Positions 43,012 to 53,230 are shown, counted from the stretch's first letter. The stretch is 64,000 nt of DNA from Roseomonas sp. KE0001 (GCF_016107285.1 NZ_RCVQ01000002.1:248001-312000); one strand, 5' to 3'. Program-made: numbers and translations. Notes: generated by a model from the letters alone, not told the origin.

Positions 43012-44134
43012 CACTCTCCTTCCTGCCGCGGCGGGCCAGTCCCGCCCCGGCGCCGTCCGGCCCGCCCTGTCTGGCGAGGCCACCGGCCGACTGATCGGCA
43101 CGGTTATACGCGGCGACGATGCGCGCCACCAGCGGATGTCGCACCACGTCCTGCTCGCCGAAGCGGCTGACGCCGATGCCCTCCACCCCGTCGAGGATGG
43201 CGAGCGCCTCCACCAGCCCCGACCGCTGCCCCGGCGGCAGGTCCACCTGGGAGGGATCGCCGGTGACGACCATCCGGGTGCCCTCGCCCATGCGGGTGAG
43301 GAACATCTTGATCTGCGCCGGGGTGGTGTTCTGCGCCTCGTCCAGGATGGCGTAGCAATGCGCCAGCGTGCGGCCGCGCATGAAGGCGAGCGGCGCGATC
43401 TCGATCTCGCCCGAGACGATGCGCCGCTGCACCTGGTCGGCCGGCATCATGTCGTGCAGCGCGTCGTAGAGCGGGCGGAGATAGGGATCGACCTTCTCCT
43501 TCATGTCGCCGGGCAGGAAGCCGAGCCGCTCGCCGGCCTCCACCGCCGGGCGCGAGAGCACGATGCGGTCGACCCGCCCGGCCTGCAGCAGGGCCACGCC
43601 CTGGGCCACGGCGAGGTAGGTCTTGCCGGTGCCGGCCGGGCCGATGCCGAAGACCATGTCGCGCCGCGCCAGCTGTTCGATATAGGCCGCCTGGGCGTGG
43701 CTGCGCGGCGCGATGGCGCCCTTGCGGGTGCGGATCGCCGGCAGGTCGGCCAGCGGCAGGCGCGGCTCGGCGCCGCCCTCGGGCGCGGCGGGCTGGCCTT
43801 CCGCCAGCCGCAGCGCCGCCTCCAGCTCGGCCATGCCCACCGTCTCGCCCCGCTCCAGCTGCCGCCACAGGCTGCGCAGCGCCAGCTCCGCCACGTGGCT
43901 GCCCTCGGGCGCGCCGATGATGGACAGGCGGTTGCCCCGGCTGGCCAGCCGCACGCCCAGCCGCTGCTCGATCCGCGCCAGGTGCCGGTCATGCTCGCCA
44001 TAGAGCAGCGGCAGCAGCGCGTTGTCGTCGAACTGCAGGGTGACGGAGCGGGCGGCGGAGACGGTGTCAGCCATCAGGGGCCGGTCCAGGGCGCGGGGAT
44101 TGGCGCGGAGCGCGATGGGGGCGGTGTTGCTCAA
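42995..44134 (-). CDS. phoH: PhoH family ATPase
   Basis: 379 residues from TTG 44134, which overlaps the miaB stop (TTGA) with AAGGAG eleven bases upstream; ATG 44074 would give 359. An N-terminal KH-like region ([20 protein letters not shown]) and a RecA-like ATPase with Walker [15 protein letters not shown] and Walker [17 protein letters not shown]. PhoH proteins are thought to act in RNA metabolism; the neighbour YbeY fits this. A Gly/Arg-rich tail ends the protein. Confidence 0.93.
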   Translation of the reverse strand: MSNTAPIALRANPRALDRPLMADTVSAARSVTLQFDDNALLPLLYGEHDRHLARIEQRLGVRLASRGNRLSIIGAPEGSHVAELALRSLWRQLERGETVGMAELEAALRLAEGQPAAPEGGAEPRLPLADLPAIRTRKGAIAPRSHAQAAYIEQLARRDMVFGIGPAGTGKTYLAVAQGVALLQAGRVDRIVLSRPAVEAGERLGFLPGDMKEKVDPYLRPLYDALHDMMPADQVQRRIVSGEIEIAPLAFMRGRTLAHCYAILDEAQNTTPAQIKMFLTRMGEGTRMVVTGDPSQVDLPPGQRSGLVEALAILDGVEGIGVSRFGEQDVVRHPLVARIVAAYNRADQSAGGLARQGGPDGAGAGLARRGRKESDGTGK

Positions 44135-45507
44135 GCGCAGGCAAGCTCCTTCTCTTCGAGAAGCAGGGCGGAGAGGGAATTCGGGTGCGCGGCGGCGATG
44201 CGCGCCCGGGCCAGGCTGCCGGCCAGGCGGGCCGGGCCGGTCACATGCACCGGCTGCAGCCAGGGGGTGCGGCCCACCATCTGGCCGGGATGCCGCCCCG
44301 GCCCGGTGAACAGGATCTCGCACTCCCGCCCGACGCAGGCGCGGTTGAAATCATCCTGCTGGCGCCGCAGCAGCGCCTGCAATTCCTGCAGCCGCGCATC
44401 CTTCACCGCCTCGGCCACCTGGAGGGGCTGGCCGGCGGCGGGGGTGCCGGGACGCGGCGAATACTTGAAGGAATAGGCCAGGGCGAAGCCGACCTTCTCC
44501 ACCAGCGCCATGGTCGCCGCGTGGTCGGCATCCGTCTCGCCCGGATGGCCGACGATGAAGTCGGAGGAGAGCGCCATGTCGGGCCGCGCCTCGCGCAGCT
44601 GGTCGGCGATGCGGAGGAACAGCTCGGCCTTGTGCTGGCGGTTCATCGCCTGGAGCACCCTGTCCGAGCCGCTCTGCACCGGCAGGTGCAGGAAGGGCAT
44701 CAGCTGCGGGATGCGGCCATGCGCCGCGATCAGCGCATCGTCCATGTCGCGCGGGTGGCTGGTGGTGTAGCGCAGCCGCGCCAGCCCATCGATCTCCGCC
44801 AGCGCGTACAGCAGGCGCGACAGCGTCCAGGCCGAGCCGTCCGGCGCCTCGCCATGCCAGGCGTTCACGTTCTGCCCGAGCAGCGCGATCTCCCGCGCGC
44901 CGCCGGCGACCAGCCGCCGCGCCTCGGCCAGGATGGCGGCGACGGGGCGGGAGAACTCGGCACCGCGCGTGTAGGGCACCACGCAGAAGGAACAGAACTT
45001 GTCGCAGCCCTCCTGGATGGTCAGGAAGGCGATCGGGCCCTGGCTGGCGTTCACCTCGGGCAGCAGGTCGAATTTCTGTTCCACCGGGAAATCGGTGTCG
45101 ATCTGCGCGCCCGCCGCGCGGCTGGCGCGGGCCACCATCTCCGGCAGGCGGTGATAGGTCTGCGGCCCCAGCACGATATCGACCCAGGGGGCGCGGGCGG
45201 TGATCTCGGCGCCCTCGGCCTGGGCCACGCAGCCGGCGACCGCCAGCACCATCTTCTGCCCCGCCGCTTCCTTCCCGGCCTTCAGCAGGCGCAGCCGGCC
45301 GAGGTCCGAGAACACCTTCTCCGCCGCCTTCTCGCGGATATGGCAGGTGTTGAGGATGACCATGTCGGCCTCCTCCGGCGTCTCGGCCGGGCCATAGCCC
45401 AGCGGCGCCAGGACATCCGCCATGCGGGCGCTGTCATAGACGTTCATCTGGCAGCCCCAGGTGCGGATGAAGAGCCGCTTGCGCGGGGCGGTGGGCGAGG
45501 TGGTCAT
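44131..45507 (-). CDS. miaB: tRNA-2-methylthio-N6-dimethylallyladenosine synthase
   Basis: 458 residues: N-terminal UPF0004 domain with cysteines in [18 protein letters not shown] and VAGCVAQA (second 4Fe-4S cluster), radical-SAM CxxxCxxC in GCDKFCSFC, and a C-terminal TRAM domain. It adds the methylthio group to i6A37 of tRNAs reading U-starting codons, which includes the split tRNA-Leu(UAA) of this window. An ATG at 45528 is an alternative start. First gene of the operon. Confidence 0.96.
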   Translation of the reverse strand: MTTSPTAPRKRLFIRTWGCQMNVYDSARMADVLAPLGYGPAETPEEADMVILNTCHIREKAAEKVFSDLGRLRLLKAGKEAAGQKMVLAVAGCVAQAEGAEITARAPWVDIVLGPQTYHRLPEMVARASRAAGAQIDTDFPVEQKFDLLPEVNASQGPIAFLTIQEGCDKFCSFCVVPYTRGAEFSRPVAAILAEARRLVAGGAREIALLGQNVNAWHGEAPDGSAWTLSRLLYALAEIDGLARLRYTTSHPRDMDDALIAAHGRIPQLMPFLHLPVQSGSDRVLQAMNRQHKAELFLRIADQLREARPDMALSSDFIVGHPGETDADHAATMALVEKVGFALAYSFKYSPRPGTPAAGQPLQVAEAVKDARLQELQALLRRQQDDFNRACVGRECEILFTGPGRHPGQMVGRTPWLQPVHVTGPARLAGSLARARIAAAHPNSLSALLLEEKELACA

Positions 45508-45891
45508 GACGTGAAGCACCCTGGACATCGGGGGGAGGGCGGTGCCCGGCGGCACAGGCCGGCCAGGGCCACCCCGGTCCGGGGCGGCGAACTGGGCGGA
45601 TGTGCGGGGCGCGTGGCCGCGGGTCAAGCGGCTTCACCCCCCGAGACCGCGGATTCGAGCGGCGATCCAGGGCGCGTCATGCTGGAGGCAGAGTTGCGGA
45701 TGCGGCCTCGCCGGGTCAAGCCAATCCGGTCGCGGCGACATGACGTTGCGGAGAATTCCGCCGCCCCCGGACCAGACCGGCCTGCCGTCAGGCCGCATCA
45801 GGCATCGCTTCCCGGCGATTCCGCCGCGGGCGGCGCCGCGCTAGGCTCCGCCCCGGCCGGGTTGGGTGCCCTGTGCCGGGCGGAGCCACGC
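45508..45891. other. Gene-free divergent region between miaB and lysE
   Basis: 384 bp with no convincing coding frame, RNA gene or terminator. It must carry the promoters of the miaB operon (leftward) and of the lysE gene (rightward), but I find no good -35/-10 pair in it. Confidence 0.5.
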
Positions 45892-46512
45892 ATGACCATC
45901 ACGCAATCCCTGCTCGCCTTCCTGCTCGCCGCCGGGCTGCTGACGGTGACGCCGGGGCTCGACACCGCGCTGGTGCTGCGGACCGCGACCGCCGAGGGCG
46001 CGCGGCAGGCGGCCCGGGCGGCCTTCGGCATCAACCTCGGCTGCCTGCTCTGGGGCGCGGCGGTGGCGCTCGGCCTGGGGGCGCTGCTGGCCGCCTCGCA
46101 GCTCGCCTTCGAGGCGCTGCGATGGGCCGGCGCCGCCTATCTCTGCTGGCTCGGCCTGCGCCTGCTCTGGCGGCCGCGCGAGCGCTTCGCGGCGGAGCCG
46201 GCGGCCACCGGGCTCCGCCTCGGCTGGTTCGCCAGGGGGCTGCTGAGCAATCTGCTGAACCCCAAGATCGGCGTCTTCTACATCTCCTTCCTGCCGCAGT
46301 TCGTCCCCGCCGGCCTGCCCGCCGCGCCCTGGACCTTCCTGCTCGCCGTCCTGCACGTGGCGATGGGCATCGCCTGGTGCGCCGCCCTGATCCTGGCCAG
46401 CCAGCCCCTCGGGCGCCTGCTGCGCCGTCCCGCCGTGCTGCGCTGGATGGACCGGCTGACCGGGGGCGTCTTCATCGGCTTCGGCGTCCATCTGGCCCTG
46501 GGCCGGCGCTGA
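45892..46512 (+). CDS. LysE/RhtB family amino-acid exporter
   Basis: 206 residues with six predicted membrane helices. The family start LLTVTPGLDTALVLRTA is followed by FGINLGCLLWG and LLSNLLNPKIGVFYISFLPQF. Exports amino acids or homoserine-type compounds; substrate not readable. It is convergent with the following GNAT gene across about 35 bp. Confidence 0.93.
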   Translation: MTITQSLLAFLLAAGLLTVTPGLDTALVLRTATAEGARQAARAAFGINLGCLLWGAAVALGLGALLAASQLAFEALRWAGAAYLCWLGLRLLWRPRERFAAEPAATGLRLGWFARGLLSNLLNPKIGVFYISFLPQFVPAGLPAAPWTFLLAVLHVAMGIAWCAALILASQPLGRLLRRPAVLRWMDRLTGGVFIGFGVHLALGRR

Positions 46513-46546
46513 CGCGCCGCCGGGTCCGCCCCTCGGGCCCGCCGCC

Positions 46547-47023
46547 TCAGTCCAGGCGCCGGCGCATATGGATGACGACGCCGAGGGGCGGCAGGCTCTC
46601 CTCATGCGTCACCGCATAGCCCAGCCTCGCGTAGAGCCGCAGGTTCTCGAGGAAGCGGCTGTTGGTGTAGAGCCGCAGCTCCGCCAGGCCGAGCCCGCGC
46701 GCCACCGCCTCCGCATGGGCGAGCAGGGCGCGGCCGAGGCCCCGGCCCTGGCAGTCCGGCGCGACGGCGACATTGACGATCAACAGGTGGTCGGCCTCGG
46801 GCCGTAGCTCGATCAGCGCCACCATCCGGCCGTCGCGCTCCACGACGTCGATGCGGTGCTCCCGCACCGCCCGGTCGTAATCGGCCGTCATCGGCCGCGG
46901 CTCGCGGCCGATGACCGGCACCCAGCGCGCATAGGCGGCCCGGGTCAGGTCACGGACGGCGCCGGCCTCGGCCGGGGTCGCGCGGCGCAGTCCGGCGGGC
47001 GGCGCGGAGATCGGGTCGGGCAT
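46547..47023 (-). CDS. GNAT family N-acetyltransferase
   Basis: 158 residues from ATG 47023 with AGGAGAG eight bases before it. Motif A VNVAVAPDCQGRGLGRALLA and the C-terminal RLYTNSRFLENLRLYARLGY are typical of small GNATs. Substrate unknown. It is divergent from hemW (170 bp). Confidence 0.88.
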   Translation of the reverse strand: MPDPISAPPAGLRRATPAEAGAVRDLTRAAYARWVPVIGREPRPMTADYDRAVREHRIDVVERDGRMVALIELRPEADHLLIVNVAVAPDCQGRGLGRALLAHAEAVARGLGLAELRLYTNSRFLENLRLYARLGYAVTHEESLPPLGVVIHMRRRLD

Positions 47024-47193
47024 CGGCTCTCTCCTGCGGGTCCGGTTCCGGGTCACGGAAGGCCGGACACCCCGACAGTCGCACCGGAAGCGCGGCGAGA
47101 GGAAGGGGCCGGATGTCCTTCCGCCCGCGGATGGCAGGCCGGCGCGCGGCCGCGCTTCCCTCCGGCCATCGTCGGCGCCATATCGCCGCCAGC

Positions 47194-48348
47194 ATGTCCG
47201 AACCCCTCGCGCTCTATGTCCACTGGCCCTTCTGCGCCGCCAAGTGCCCCTATTGCGACTTCAACAGCCATGTCCGCGAGCGTGTCGACGCCGCGCGCTT
47301 CGGCGCCGCGCTGCGGCGGGAGCTGGCCTATGAGGCGGGGCGGGTGGGGCGGCGGAAGCTGGCCTCGATCTTCTTCGGTGGTGGCACGCCCAGCCTGATG
47401 CCGCCCGGCGTCGTCGCGGCCGTCATCGAGGATGCGCTTCGCCTCTTCGACCCGCTGCCCGACATCGAGATCACGCTGGAGGCCAACCCGACCAGCGTCG
47501 AGATCTCGCGCCTGGCCGAGATCCGCGCCGCCGGGGTGAACCGCGCCAGCCTCGGCGTGCAGTCGCTGGAGGAGGCGGCGCTGCGCTTCCTCGGCCGCAG
47601 GCACGACGCGGCCCAGGCCATCGCCGCGCTGGAGGCGGCGCGCGGCCTCTTCCCGCGCCTCTCCTTCGACCTGATCTATGCCCGGCCGGGGCAGCGGGAG
47701 GCGGACTGGCGGGCCGAGCTGCGCCGGGCGCTCGATCTCGCCGCCGACCATCTCTCGCTCTACCAGCTCACCATCGAGCCCGGCACCCGCTTCGCGACGG
47801 AGCATGCGCGCGGCGCCTTCGTCCTGCCGGAAGGCGACGAGGCCGCCGCGCTCTACTCCGCCACGGCCGAGGAGGCGGCGCGCTACGGCCTGCTGCCCTA
47901 CGAGGTCTCGAACTACGCGCGGCCGGGCGCGGAGAGCCGGCACAACCTCGCCTACTGGCGCTATGGCGACACGATCGGCATCGGCGCCGGGGCGCACCAG
48001 CGGCTGGACCTGGGCGAAGGGCTGGTGGCGGCGCGGCGGCACCGGGCGCCGGAGGAATGGCTGGCCCGGGTCGAGGCCACCGGCCACGGCATCACCGCGA
48101 CCGAGATCCTGGCGCCCGCCGACCGCGCGCGCGAGGCGCTGCTGATGGGGCTGCGCCTCTCCGAGGGGGTGGACCCGGCGCGGCTGGCGGCGCGCACCGG
48201 CGTCCCGCTGGAGGAGGCGGTGGACCCGGCGATGCTCGCCGCCTGCCTGGAGGAGGACTACCTGCGCTGGACGCCGGAAGGCCGGCTGGCGGCGACGCGG
48301 GAGGGGCGGCTCCGGCTGGACCTGATGCTGCCCGTTCTGCTGCGCTGA
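47194..48348 (+). CDS. hemW: Radical SAM family heme chaperone HemW
   Basis: 384 residues starting MSEPLALYVHWPFCAAKCPY; the CxxxCxxC cluster motif is CAAKCPYC. FFGGGTPSLM, NRASLGVQSLEE and the C-terminal HemW domain (LYQLTIEPGT, SNYARPGAESRHNLAYW) are present. HemW binds heme and delivers it to respiratory proteins; it is not the coproporphyrinogen dehydrogenase HemN. The upstream ATG at 47113 would add a non-conserved leader. Confidence 0.93.
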   Translation: MSEPLALYVHWPFCAAKCPYCDFNSHVRERVDAARFGAALRRELAYEAGRVGRRKLASIFFGGGTPSLMPPGVVAAVIEDALRLFDPLPDIEITLEANPTSVEISRLAEIRAAGVNRASLGVQSLEEAALRFLGRRHDAAQAIAALEAARGLFPRLSFDLIYARPGQREADWRAELRRALDLAADHLSLYQLTIEPGTRFATEHARGAFVLPEGDEAAALYSATAEEAARYGLLPYEVSNYARPGAESRHNLAYWRYGDTIGIGAGAHQRLDLGEGLVAARRHRAPEEWLARVEATGHGITATEILAPADRAREALLMGLRLSEGVDPARLAARTGVPLEEAVDPAMLAACLEEDYLRWTPEGRLAATREGRLRLDLMLPVLLR

Positions 48349-48376
48349 CGGCCCTGCTGCGCTGAGCCGCGGCGCC

Positions 48377-49495
48377 TCAGCCGCCCGTGTTGCGTCCCCG
48401 GAACTCGCGGCTGTTGAACATGATGCCGCGCAGGCTGCGCACCGAGCGGCGGCCGACATACTGCTCGAAGATATGCTCGCCCTCCGGCAGGCGGTCGAGC
48501 AGCAGGCGGTAGAGATCCTCGACATCCTGCCGCGTCAGCGGCCGCTCGGGGTCCCAGTGGCGGCCGGAATAGCGCGCCAGGAAACCGTCGAACTCGCGCT
48601 CGCGGAACTGGCGGAAATGCGCCTGCTGCCGTGCCAGGATGTCGGCGATGCGCGCCGCGCCGGGCGCCTCGAGCGGGATGTCGCCGCGCGTGGCCGCCTC
48701 CATCCGGTCGTAGCCCAGCTCGCGGAAGCGCTTCTCGCTGAAGGAGGCGCCCTTCTCGCCGATGTAGCGGGCGAAGCACATGTCGGTCATCACCCGGGCG
48801 ATGCCGAGCTGCGCGCAGGCCACGGCCTTCAGGGCATCCTGCGAGGACTTGTCGATCGCCATCGGCTGGCCTTCCAGCCAGCGGAAGACGCCGAGATGGT
48901 TGCGGTTGGGGTAGTCGGTCCTGCCCAGGATGTCGAAATAGGGCTTGAGCCAGGCATCCACCCGGCGCCAGGCGTCGCGCCGCAGGGCGAAGCCCCAGTG
49001 ATGGTCCAGCGGCACGATCTGGACCCGCCCCGGGTCGGGGCTGGCGCGGTGATCGCCGTAGGCCGCGAAGTAGCCGACCTCGGGGAAGCCGGCGAGGGCC
49101 TCGCGCAGCCGCTCCATCATCAGCAGGTAGAAGGGGCCCAGCTCCAGATCGTCCTCGAAGAAGTAGGCCGTCTCGGCCTGCATCGTCTCGAAGGCGTGGC
49201 GCTCGCCCCGGCGCAGGTTGAAGGCGATGCCGAGATTCTCTGTGCTGGCCACGACCTGCCCGCCGGGGAAGATGGCGCGGAAGGCGGCGACGCTCTCGGC
49301 CATGGCCGCGTCCTCCGCGTAGCGGACGCCGGAGCGGCGGGAGACCGGGCCGTCCTGCATCAGCACGATGCGCGACTCATCCAGCGTGACGCCCTGCTGC
49401 GCCTTCAGCGACTCGCAGAAGCGTCGGAGGTAGTGGCCGCGATCGAAGGCGAAGATGACGATCGGCACCGTGATCGGGCGCGGGGTCTCGGCCAT
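48377..49495 (-). CDS. Glycosyltransferase-like protein with C-terminal DUF4214-like module (paralogue 1)
   Basis: 372 residues. The N-terminal domain looks like a GT-A fold: VPIVIFAFDRGHYLRRFCES, then LMQDGP, NLGIAFNLRRGE and a metal-binding-like FFEDDLELGPFYLLMM. The last 60 residues (DVEDLYRLLLDRLPEGEHIF, then SLRGIMFNSREF) resemble the LYRxxLxRxPE...S.EF pattern of DUF4214-type modules appended to sugar enzymes. The neighbour upstream is a diverged copy. Probable role in surface polysaccharide; acceptor and donor unknown. Confidence 0.68.
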   Translation of the reverse strand: MAETPRPITVPIVIFAFDRGHYLRRFCESLKAQQGVTLDESRIVLMQDGPVSRRSGVRYAEDAAMAESVAAFRAIFPGGQVVASTENLGIAFNLRRGERHAFETMQAETAYFFEDDLELGPFYLLMMERLREALAGFPEVGYFAAYGDHRASPDPGRVQIVPLDHHWGFALRRDAWRRVDAWLKPYFDILGRTDYPNRNHLGVFRWLEGQPMAIDKSSQDALKAVACAQLGIARVMTDMCFARYIGEKGASFSEKRFRELGYDRMEAATRGDIPLEAPGAARIADILARQQAHFRQFREREFDGFLARYSGRHWDPERPLTRQDVEDLYRLLLDRLPEGEHIFEQYVGRRSVRSLRGIMFNSREFRGRNTGG

Positions 49496-49597
49496 GCCGG
49501 AAGGGTCTCCTGAGATCCGGGGCCTGCCGCGTGCCGTCCCCACAGGGGTTGCTAGTCCTGGTGGCGCGCCTCGGCAAGGCGCAACCGGAAGCGGGGC

Positions 49598-50737
49598 TCA
49601 GTCGGCCGGCGGCAGGTAGAAGGTCTTGCTGCGGCCCTCGCGGCTGCGCAGCAGGGTGGTGCGGATCTGCCGTACCGTGCGGTGCCCGACATTGCGCGCG
49701 AAATACGCCTCGTCCTCCGGCAGGCGGTCGAGCAGGACGCGCCAGACCTCCTCGATGTCCTGCCGCGTCGCCGGCCGGTCGGGGTCGAAGAGCCGCTGCC
49801 CCATCTCGGCCAGCTGCGCCTCGTAGCGCGTCTCGCGATAGGCGACGTCGCGCGCGCGGCGGGCGGCGGCGAGCCGGTCGAGCGCCGCCGCCTCCAGGTG
49901 CGGCGGCGTCTCCGGCCAGCGCGTGACGAAGTCCATCCGGTCGAAGCCGTTGCGCCGGTAGCTGTCGGCGCGGAAGGATTCGCCCCGCTCGCCGATGTAG
50001 CGGGCGTAGCAGACATCGGTGTTGACGCGGGCGAAGCCGAGATCGGAGCAGGCCAGGGTCTTGGCCACGTCCTGCGAGGAGAGGGCGCTGGCGACCGGCT
50101 TGTCGCGGTACAGGCCGGCCAGGTGGAGATGCGGCCGGCCCTGATAATCGATCCGCCGCCAGACCTCGAGGAAGGGGGCGAGCCAGGGCTGCATGGCGCG
50201 CCAGCAGCGGCGCGTCAGGCCGAAGCCCCAGTGGTGCTCCATCTGGACGAGGCGCGGATGATCGGCATCGCTGGCCTGGCGGTGCCGGCCATAGGCCGCG
50301 AAGTAGCCGAGCCGGGGCAGCGCCGCCGCCTGCGCCGCCAGATGCTCCAGCATGGCCAGGTAGAAGGGGCCGAGCTCCAGATCCTCCTCGAAGAAATAGC
50401 CGATCTCGGCGTCCAGCTCCTCGAAGACCAGGGCCTCGCCGCGCTGCAGGTTCATGGCGATGCCGAGATTGGCCGGCGCGGCATGCACCTGCCCGCCGGG
50501 GAAGTGCCGGCGGAAGGTGGCGATGGCCTGCTCGATCGCCGCATCGGCGGCGAGGCGGAGCTGGGAGCGCGGCGAGACGGCGCCGTCCTGCAGCAGGTGG
50601 ATGCGGCTCTCGTCGAGGCTGACGCCCTGCTGCGCCCGGAGCGAGGCGCAGAGGCGATCGAGATAGTCGGGGCGCGCGAAGGAATAGATGACAATCGGGA
50701 CGGTGAGGCGGGGTGCCCGTTGCATCGGCTGCTGCAT
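49598..50737 (-). CDS. Glycosyltransferase-like protein with C-terminal DUF4214-like module (paralogue 2)
   Basis: 379 residues (ATG 50737; 50749 and 50725 possible), clearly homologous along its length to the next gene: VPIVIYSFARPDYLDRLCAS, LLQDGA, NLGIAMNLQRGEALVFEELD, FFEEDLELGPFYLAML, HHWGFGL, CYARYIGERG, and the end module DIEEVWRVLLDRLPEDEAYF. The two genes are about 100 bp apart on the same strand, an evident tandem duplication that has diverged. Donor and acceptor unknown. Confidence 0.68.
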   Translation of the reverse strand: MQQPMQRAPRLTVPIVIYSFARPDYLDRLCASLRAQQGVSLDESRIHLLQDGAVSPRSQLRLAADAAIEQAIATFRRHFPGGQVHAAPANLGIAMNLQRGEALVFEELDAEIGYFFEEDLELGPFYLAMLEHLAAQAAALPRLGYFAAYGRHRQASDADHPRLVQMEHHWGFGLTRRCWRAMQPWLAPFLEVWRRIDYQGRPHLHLAGLYRDKPVASALSSQDVAKTLACSDLGFARVNTDVCYARYIGERGESFRADSYRRNGFDRMDFVTRWPETPPHLEAAALDRLAAARRARDVAYRETRYEAQLAEMGQRLFDPDRPATRQDIEEVWRVLLDRLPEDEAYFARNVGHRTVRQIRTTLLRSREGRSKTFYLPPAD

Positions 50738-50812
50738 CCCGAAAGGCATCCTTGCGCGGTGGCCAGCGGCTCCGCTGGCCACCGCCCATATCGCCGCCCT
50801 GCCGCCGTGGCG

Positions 50813-51796
50813 TCAAGCCTCCGGTCGTGGTGCGGAGGCGCGGGACAACCGATCGTTGATGGCCTCCCCGAGCCCTCCCGCGGGAATGGGCATGGCGGCG
50901 ATGCCGGTCAGGCCGCGCTGGCGGCCTTCGTCGTCCAGCCAGCGCAGGCCGGAGAACAGCCGGGCGGCGGCCTCCACCGTGTCGCCCGCCGCGCTGAGCT
51001 GCCAGCACAGCGCGGCGCCCGGCAGGGGAGGGCCGAAGGCCAGCAGCGCCTCGCCGGGGCGAAGGGTCCGCGCCTCCAGCCGCAGCGGCAGCACCGGGGC
51101 GTAATGCGAGGCCAGCAGGCCGGGGGAGGGGCGGGCTTCCTCCGCCCCGCCGCCCGCCGCCGGGCGGTCCAGCGGGCCGAGCAGGGCGGCGATCGCCTCC
51201 GCCGCCACGCCGCCGGGGCGCAGCAGGACCGGGCGCGGGCCGCTGAGGTCGAGCACCGTGCTCTCCAGCCCGACCGCGCAGGCCCCCCCCTCCAGCACCG
51301 CGTCGATGCGCCCGGACAGCCCGTCCAGCACATGCGGGGCGGTGGTCGGCGAGACACGGCCGGAGGGATTGGCCGAGGGCGCGGCCACCGGCACCGCGGC
51401 GGCGCGCAGCAGGGCCCGGGCCAGGGGATGCGCCGGCACGCGCACGGCGAGCGTCGGCAGGCCGGCGCCGGTCAGCAGGTCGATGCGGCTGCCCGGCGCG
51501 CGCGGCAGCACCAGGGTCAGCGGCCCGGGCCAGAAGCGCGCGGCGAGGCGCCGGGCGCGGTCGTCGGCGACCACCTCGGCGAAGGCGGCCTCCGCCTCGG
51601 GGAAGTGGCTGATCAGCGGGTTGAAGCGCGGCCGGCCCTTGGCGGCGAAGATGCGCGCCACGGCCTCCGGGTTTCGCGCATCGGCGCCGAGGCCATAGAC
51701 CGTCTCAGTCGGGAAGGCGACCAGCCCGCCCTGGCGCAGCAGCGCCGCCGCGTGCGCGACGCCGCCCTCCGCCGGGTCCAGCAGCACGGTGCTCAC
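50813..51796 (-). CDS. L-threonylcarbamoyladenylate synthase (Sua5/YrdC/YwlC, long form)
   Basis: 327 residues from GTG 51796, which overlaps the upstream stop as GTGA. The YrdC domain (GGLVAFPTETVYGLGADA, AAKGRPRFNPLI, FWPGPLTLVLPR, SANPSGRVSPTTA, GLESTVLDLSG) is followed by the Sua5 C-terminal domain starting near SPGLLASHYAP. It makes threonylcarbamoyl-AMP for t6A37; TsaB is also in this window. Confidence 0.94.
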   Translation of the reverse strand: MSTVLLDPAEGGVAHAAALLRQGGLVAFPTETVYGLGADARNPEAVARIFAAKGRPRFNPLISHFPEAEAAFAEVVADDRARRLAARFWPGPLTLVLPRAPGSRIDLLTGAGLPTLAVRVPAHPLARALLRAAAVPVAAPSANPSGRVSPTTAPHVLDGLSGRIDAVLEGGACAVGLESTVLDLSGPRPVLLRPGGVAAEAIAALLGPLDRPAAGGGAEEARPSPGLLASHYAPVLPLRLEARTLRPGEALLAFGPPLPGAALCWQLSAAGDTVEAAARLFSGLRWLDDEGRQRGLTGIAAMPIPAGGLGEAINDRLSRASAPRPEA

Positions 51797-52554
51797 GCGG
51801 CGCCGTGGCAGAGGAAGGGCTGGTTCTCCCAGCCGGGCTTGCCGTAGGCCAGCGGCGTGCCGTCGAAATTCGTCACCCGGCCGCCGGCCGCCACCAGCAC
51901 CGCCTCGGGCGCCGCGGTATCCCATTCCATGGTGCGGCCGAAGCGCGGATAGAGATCGGCCACGCCCTCGGCCAGGCGGCAGAACTTCACCGCCGAGCCG
52001 ATCTGCACGATGCGCGCCACCCGCCGCCCGGCGAGGAATTCCGGCAGGCGCGGATCGTCCCTGTAATGACGGCTGGCCATGACGGTGAGGCCCTCCGGCG
52101 GCGGGCGGCGGGCCTGGATCGGGCGCTCGCCCGCCGCGTCGCGCTTCCACGCGCCCCGGCCGACGAGGCCGGTGAACAGCTCGCCGGTGGCCGGGATGGC
52201 GACGGCGCCGAGCAGCGGCCGGCCCTTCTCGACGAGGCCGATATTGACCGTGAACTCCTCCCGCCCGGCGGCGAATTCCCGCGTGCCGTCGAGCGGATCG
52301 ACCAGCCAGTAGCGCGGCGCGGCGGCTGTGATGATCCCGGCCGAGCATTCCTCCTCCGCCACCACGGGGATCTCCGGCGTGGCCTCGCGCAGCCCCTCGG
52401 TGATCAGCGCCTCGGCCAGGCGGTCGGCGGCGGTGACGGGGCTCATATCCTCCTTCCGCTCCACGGCGAAGCCGGCATCGCGCACGGTGAGGATGGCGGC
52501 GGCGGCGCGCTGGGCGAGGCGCGCGGCGAGGGCGAGGAGGTCTTGCTCGGTCAT
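51793..52554 (-). CDS. cysQ: 3'(2'),5'-bisphosphate nucleotidase CysQ (inositol monophosphatase family)
   Basis: 253 residues: SPVTAADRLAEALI, PVVAEEE, the magnesium motif WLVDPLDGTREFAAGREEF, and GRTMEWDTAAPEAVLVAAGG. CysQ hydrolyses 3'-phosphoadenosine 5'-phosphate from sulfate assimilation. Co-transcribed with the Sua5 gene (GTGA overlap). Confidence 0.92.
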   Translation of the reverse strand: MTEQDLLALAARLAQRAAAAILTVRDAGFAVERKEDMSPVTAADRLAEALITEGLREATPEIPVVAEEECSAGIITAAAPRYWLVDPLDGTREFAAGREEFTVNIGLVEKGRPLLGAVAIPATGELFTGLVGRGAWKRDAAGERPIQARRPPPEGLTVMASRHYRDDPRLPEFLAGRRVARIVQIGSAVKFCRLAEGVADLYPRFGRTMEWDTAAPEAVLVAAGGRVTNFDGTPLAYGKPGWENQPFLCHGAA

Positions 52555-52621
52555 GGTGCGGGAGGGTGTAGCACCACGGGAGCCGCGCCGCGCGAGTCTT
52601 GCGGGGACCGCCGCGCCGGCC

Positions 52622-53083
52622 TCAGCCGTTCAGGCTCATCGGCCGCATGCCGCCCGGGGGGAGGCCGAACCGTGCCCGGACCCAGTTCAGGAAGGCGCCA
52701 TAGGGGCGCCCCAGGGCCAGCATCATCGCCGTGGCGCCGAGGATCCCGAGCAGCAGGCCTCGCCCCGAGGCACCGCTGACCGCGATGATCGCCGCGTAGA
52801 TCGGGACCTGGAAGCTGACCAGCGCCAGGCTGTCCCACAGCAGCCGCGACAGGCGGCCCGGCCGGGCGCGCCGCATCAGCCAGTCCCGCCAGAGGCCATA
52901 GGGGCGGCCGATGGGGATCATCAGGGCCGCGCCCAGCAGCCGGGCCTGGCCCACCTGCTCCCAGCTCATGCCGGCGATGAAGCGCTCGTTGATGACCCCC
53001 GTGGTGGTGAAGAACAGGAGGAGGGCGGTGGTATCGGCGACGAAGGCGCGGCGCCGCGGAGGAGGCTGCGAGGGGAGGGTCAT
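52622..53083 (-). CDS. alaE: L-alanine exporter AlaE family protein
   Basis: 153 residues with four predicted membrane helices: FVADTTALLLFFTTTGVINE, the family motif IGRPYGLWRDWLMR, SFQVPIYAAIIAVSGA, and a second GRPYGAFLNWVRARFG. AlaE exports L-alanine in E. coli. GAGGGGAGGG precedes the ATG. Divergent from pepA, so peptide breakdown and alanine export lie back to back. Confidence 0.87.
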   Translation of the reverse strand: MTLPSQPPPRRRAFVADTTALLLFFTTTGVINERFIAGMSWEQVGQARLLGAALMIPIGRPYGLWRDWLMRRARPGRLSRLLWDSLALVSFQVPIYAAIIAVSGASGRGLLLGILGATAMMLALGRPYGAFLNWVRARFGLPPGGMRPMSLNG

Positions 53084-53230
53084 GTCCTGGCCTTGGCTGG
53101 GGCATCGGGTGGCGATAGGCTCCGAGCCCGACAGTGGACCCTCGCGTGACGGCCCTGTCGACCGCCGGGGCGGCCCGCGGCCAGGAGGGCATCCGGCCCC
53201 CGCCATGGCCGCGCGGGGCGGCGGCGCTGC

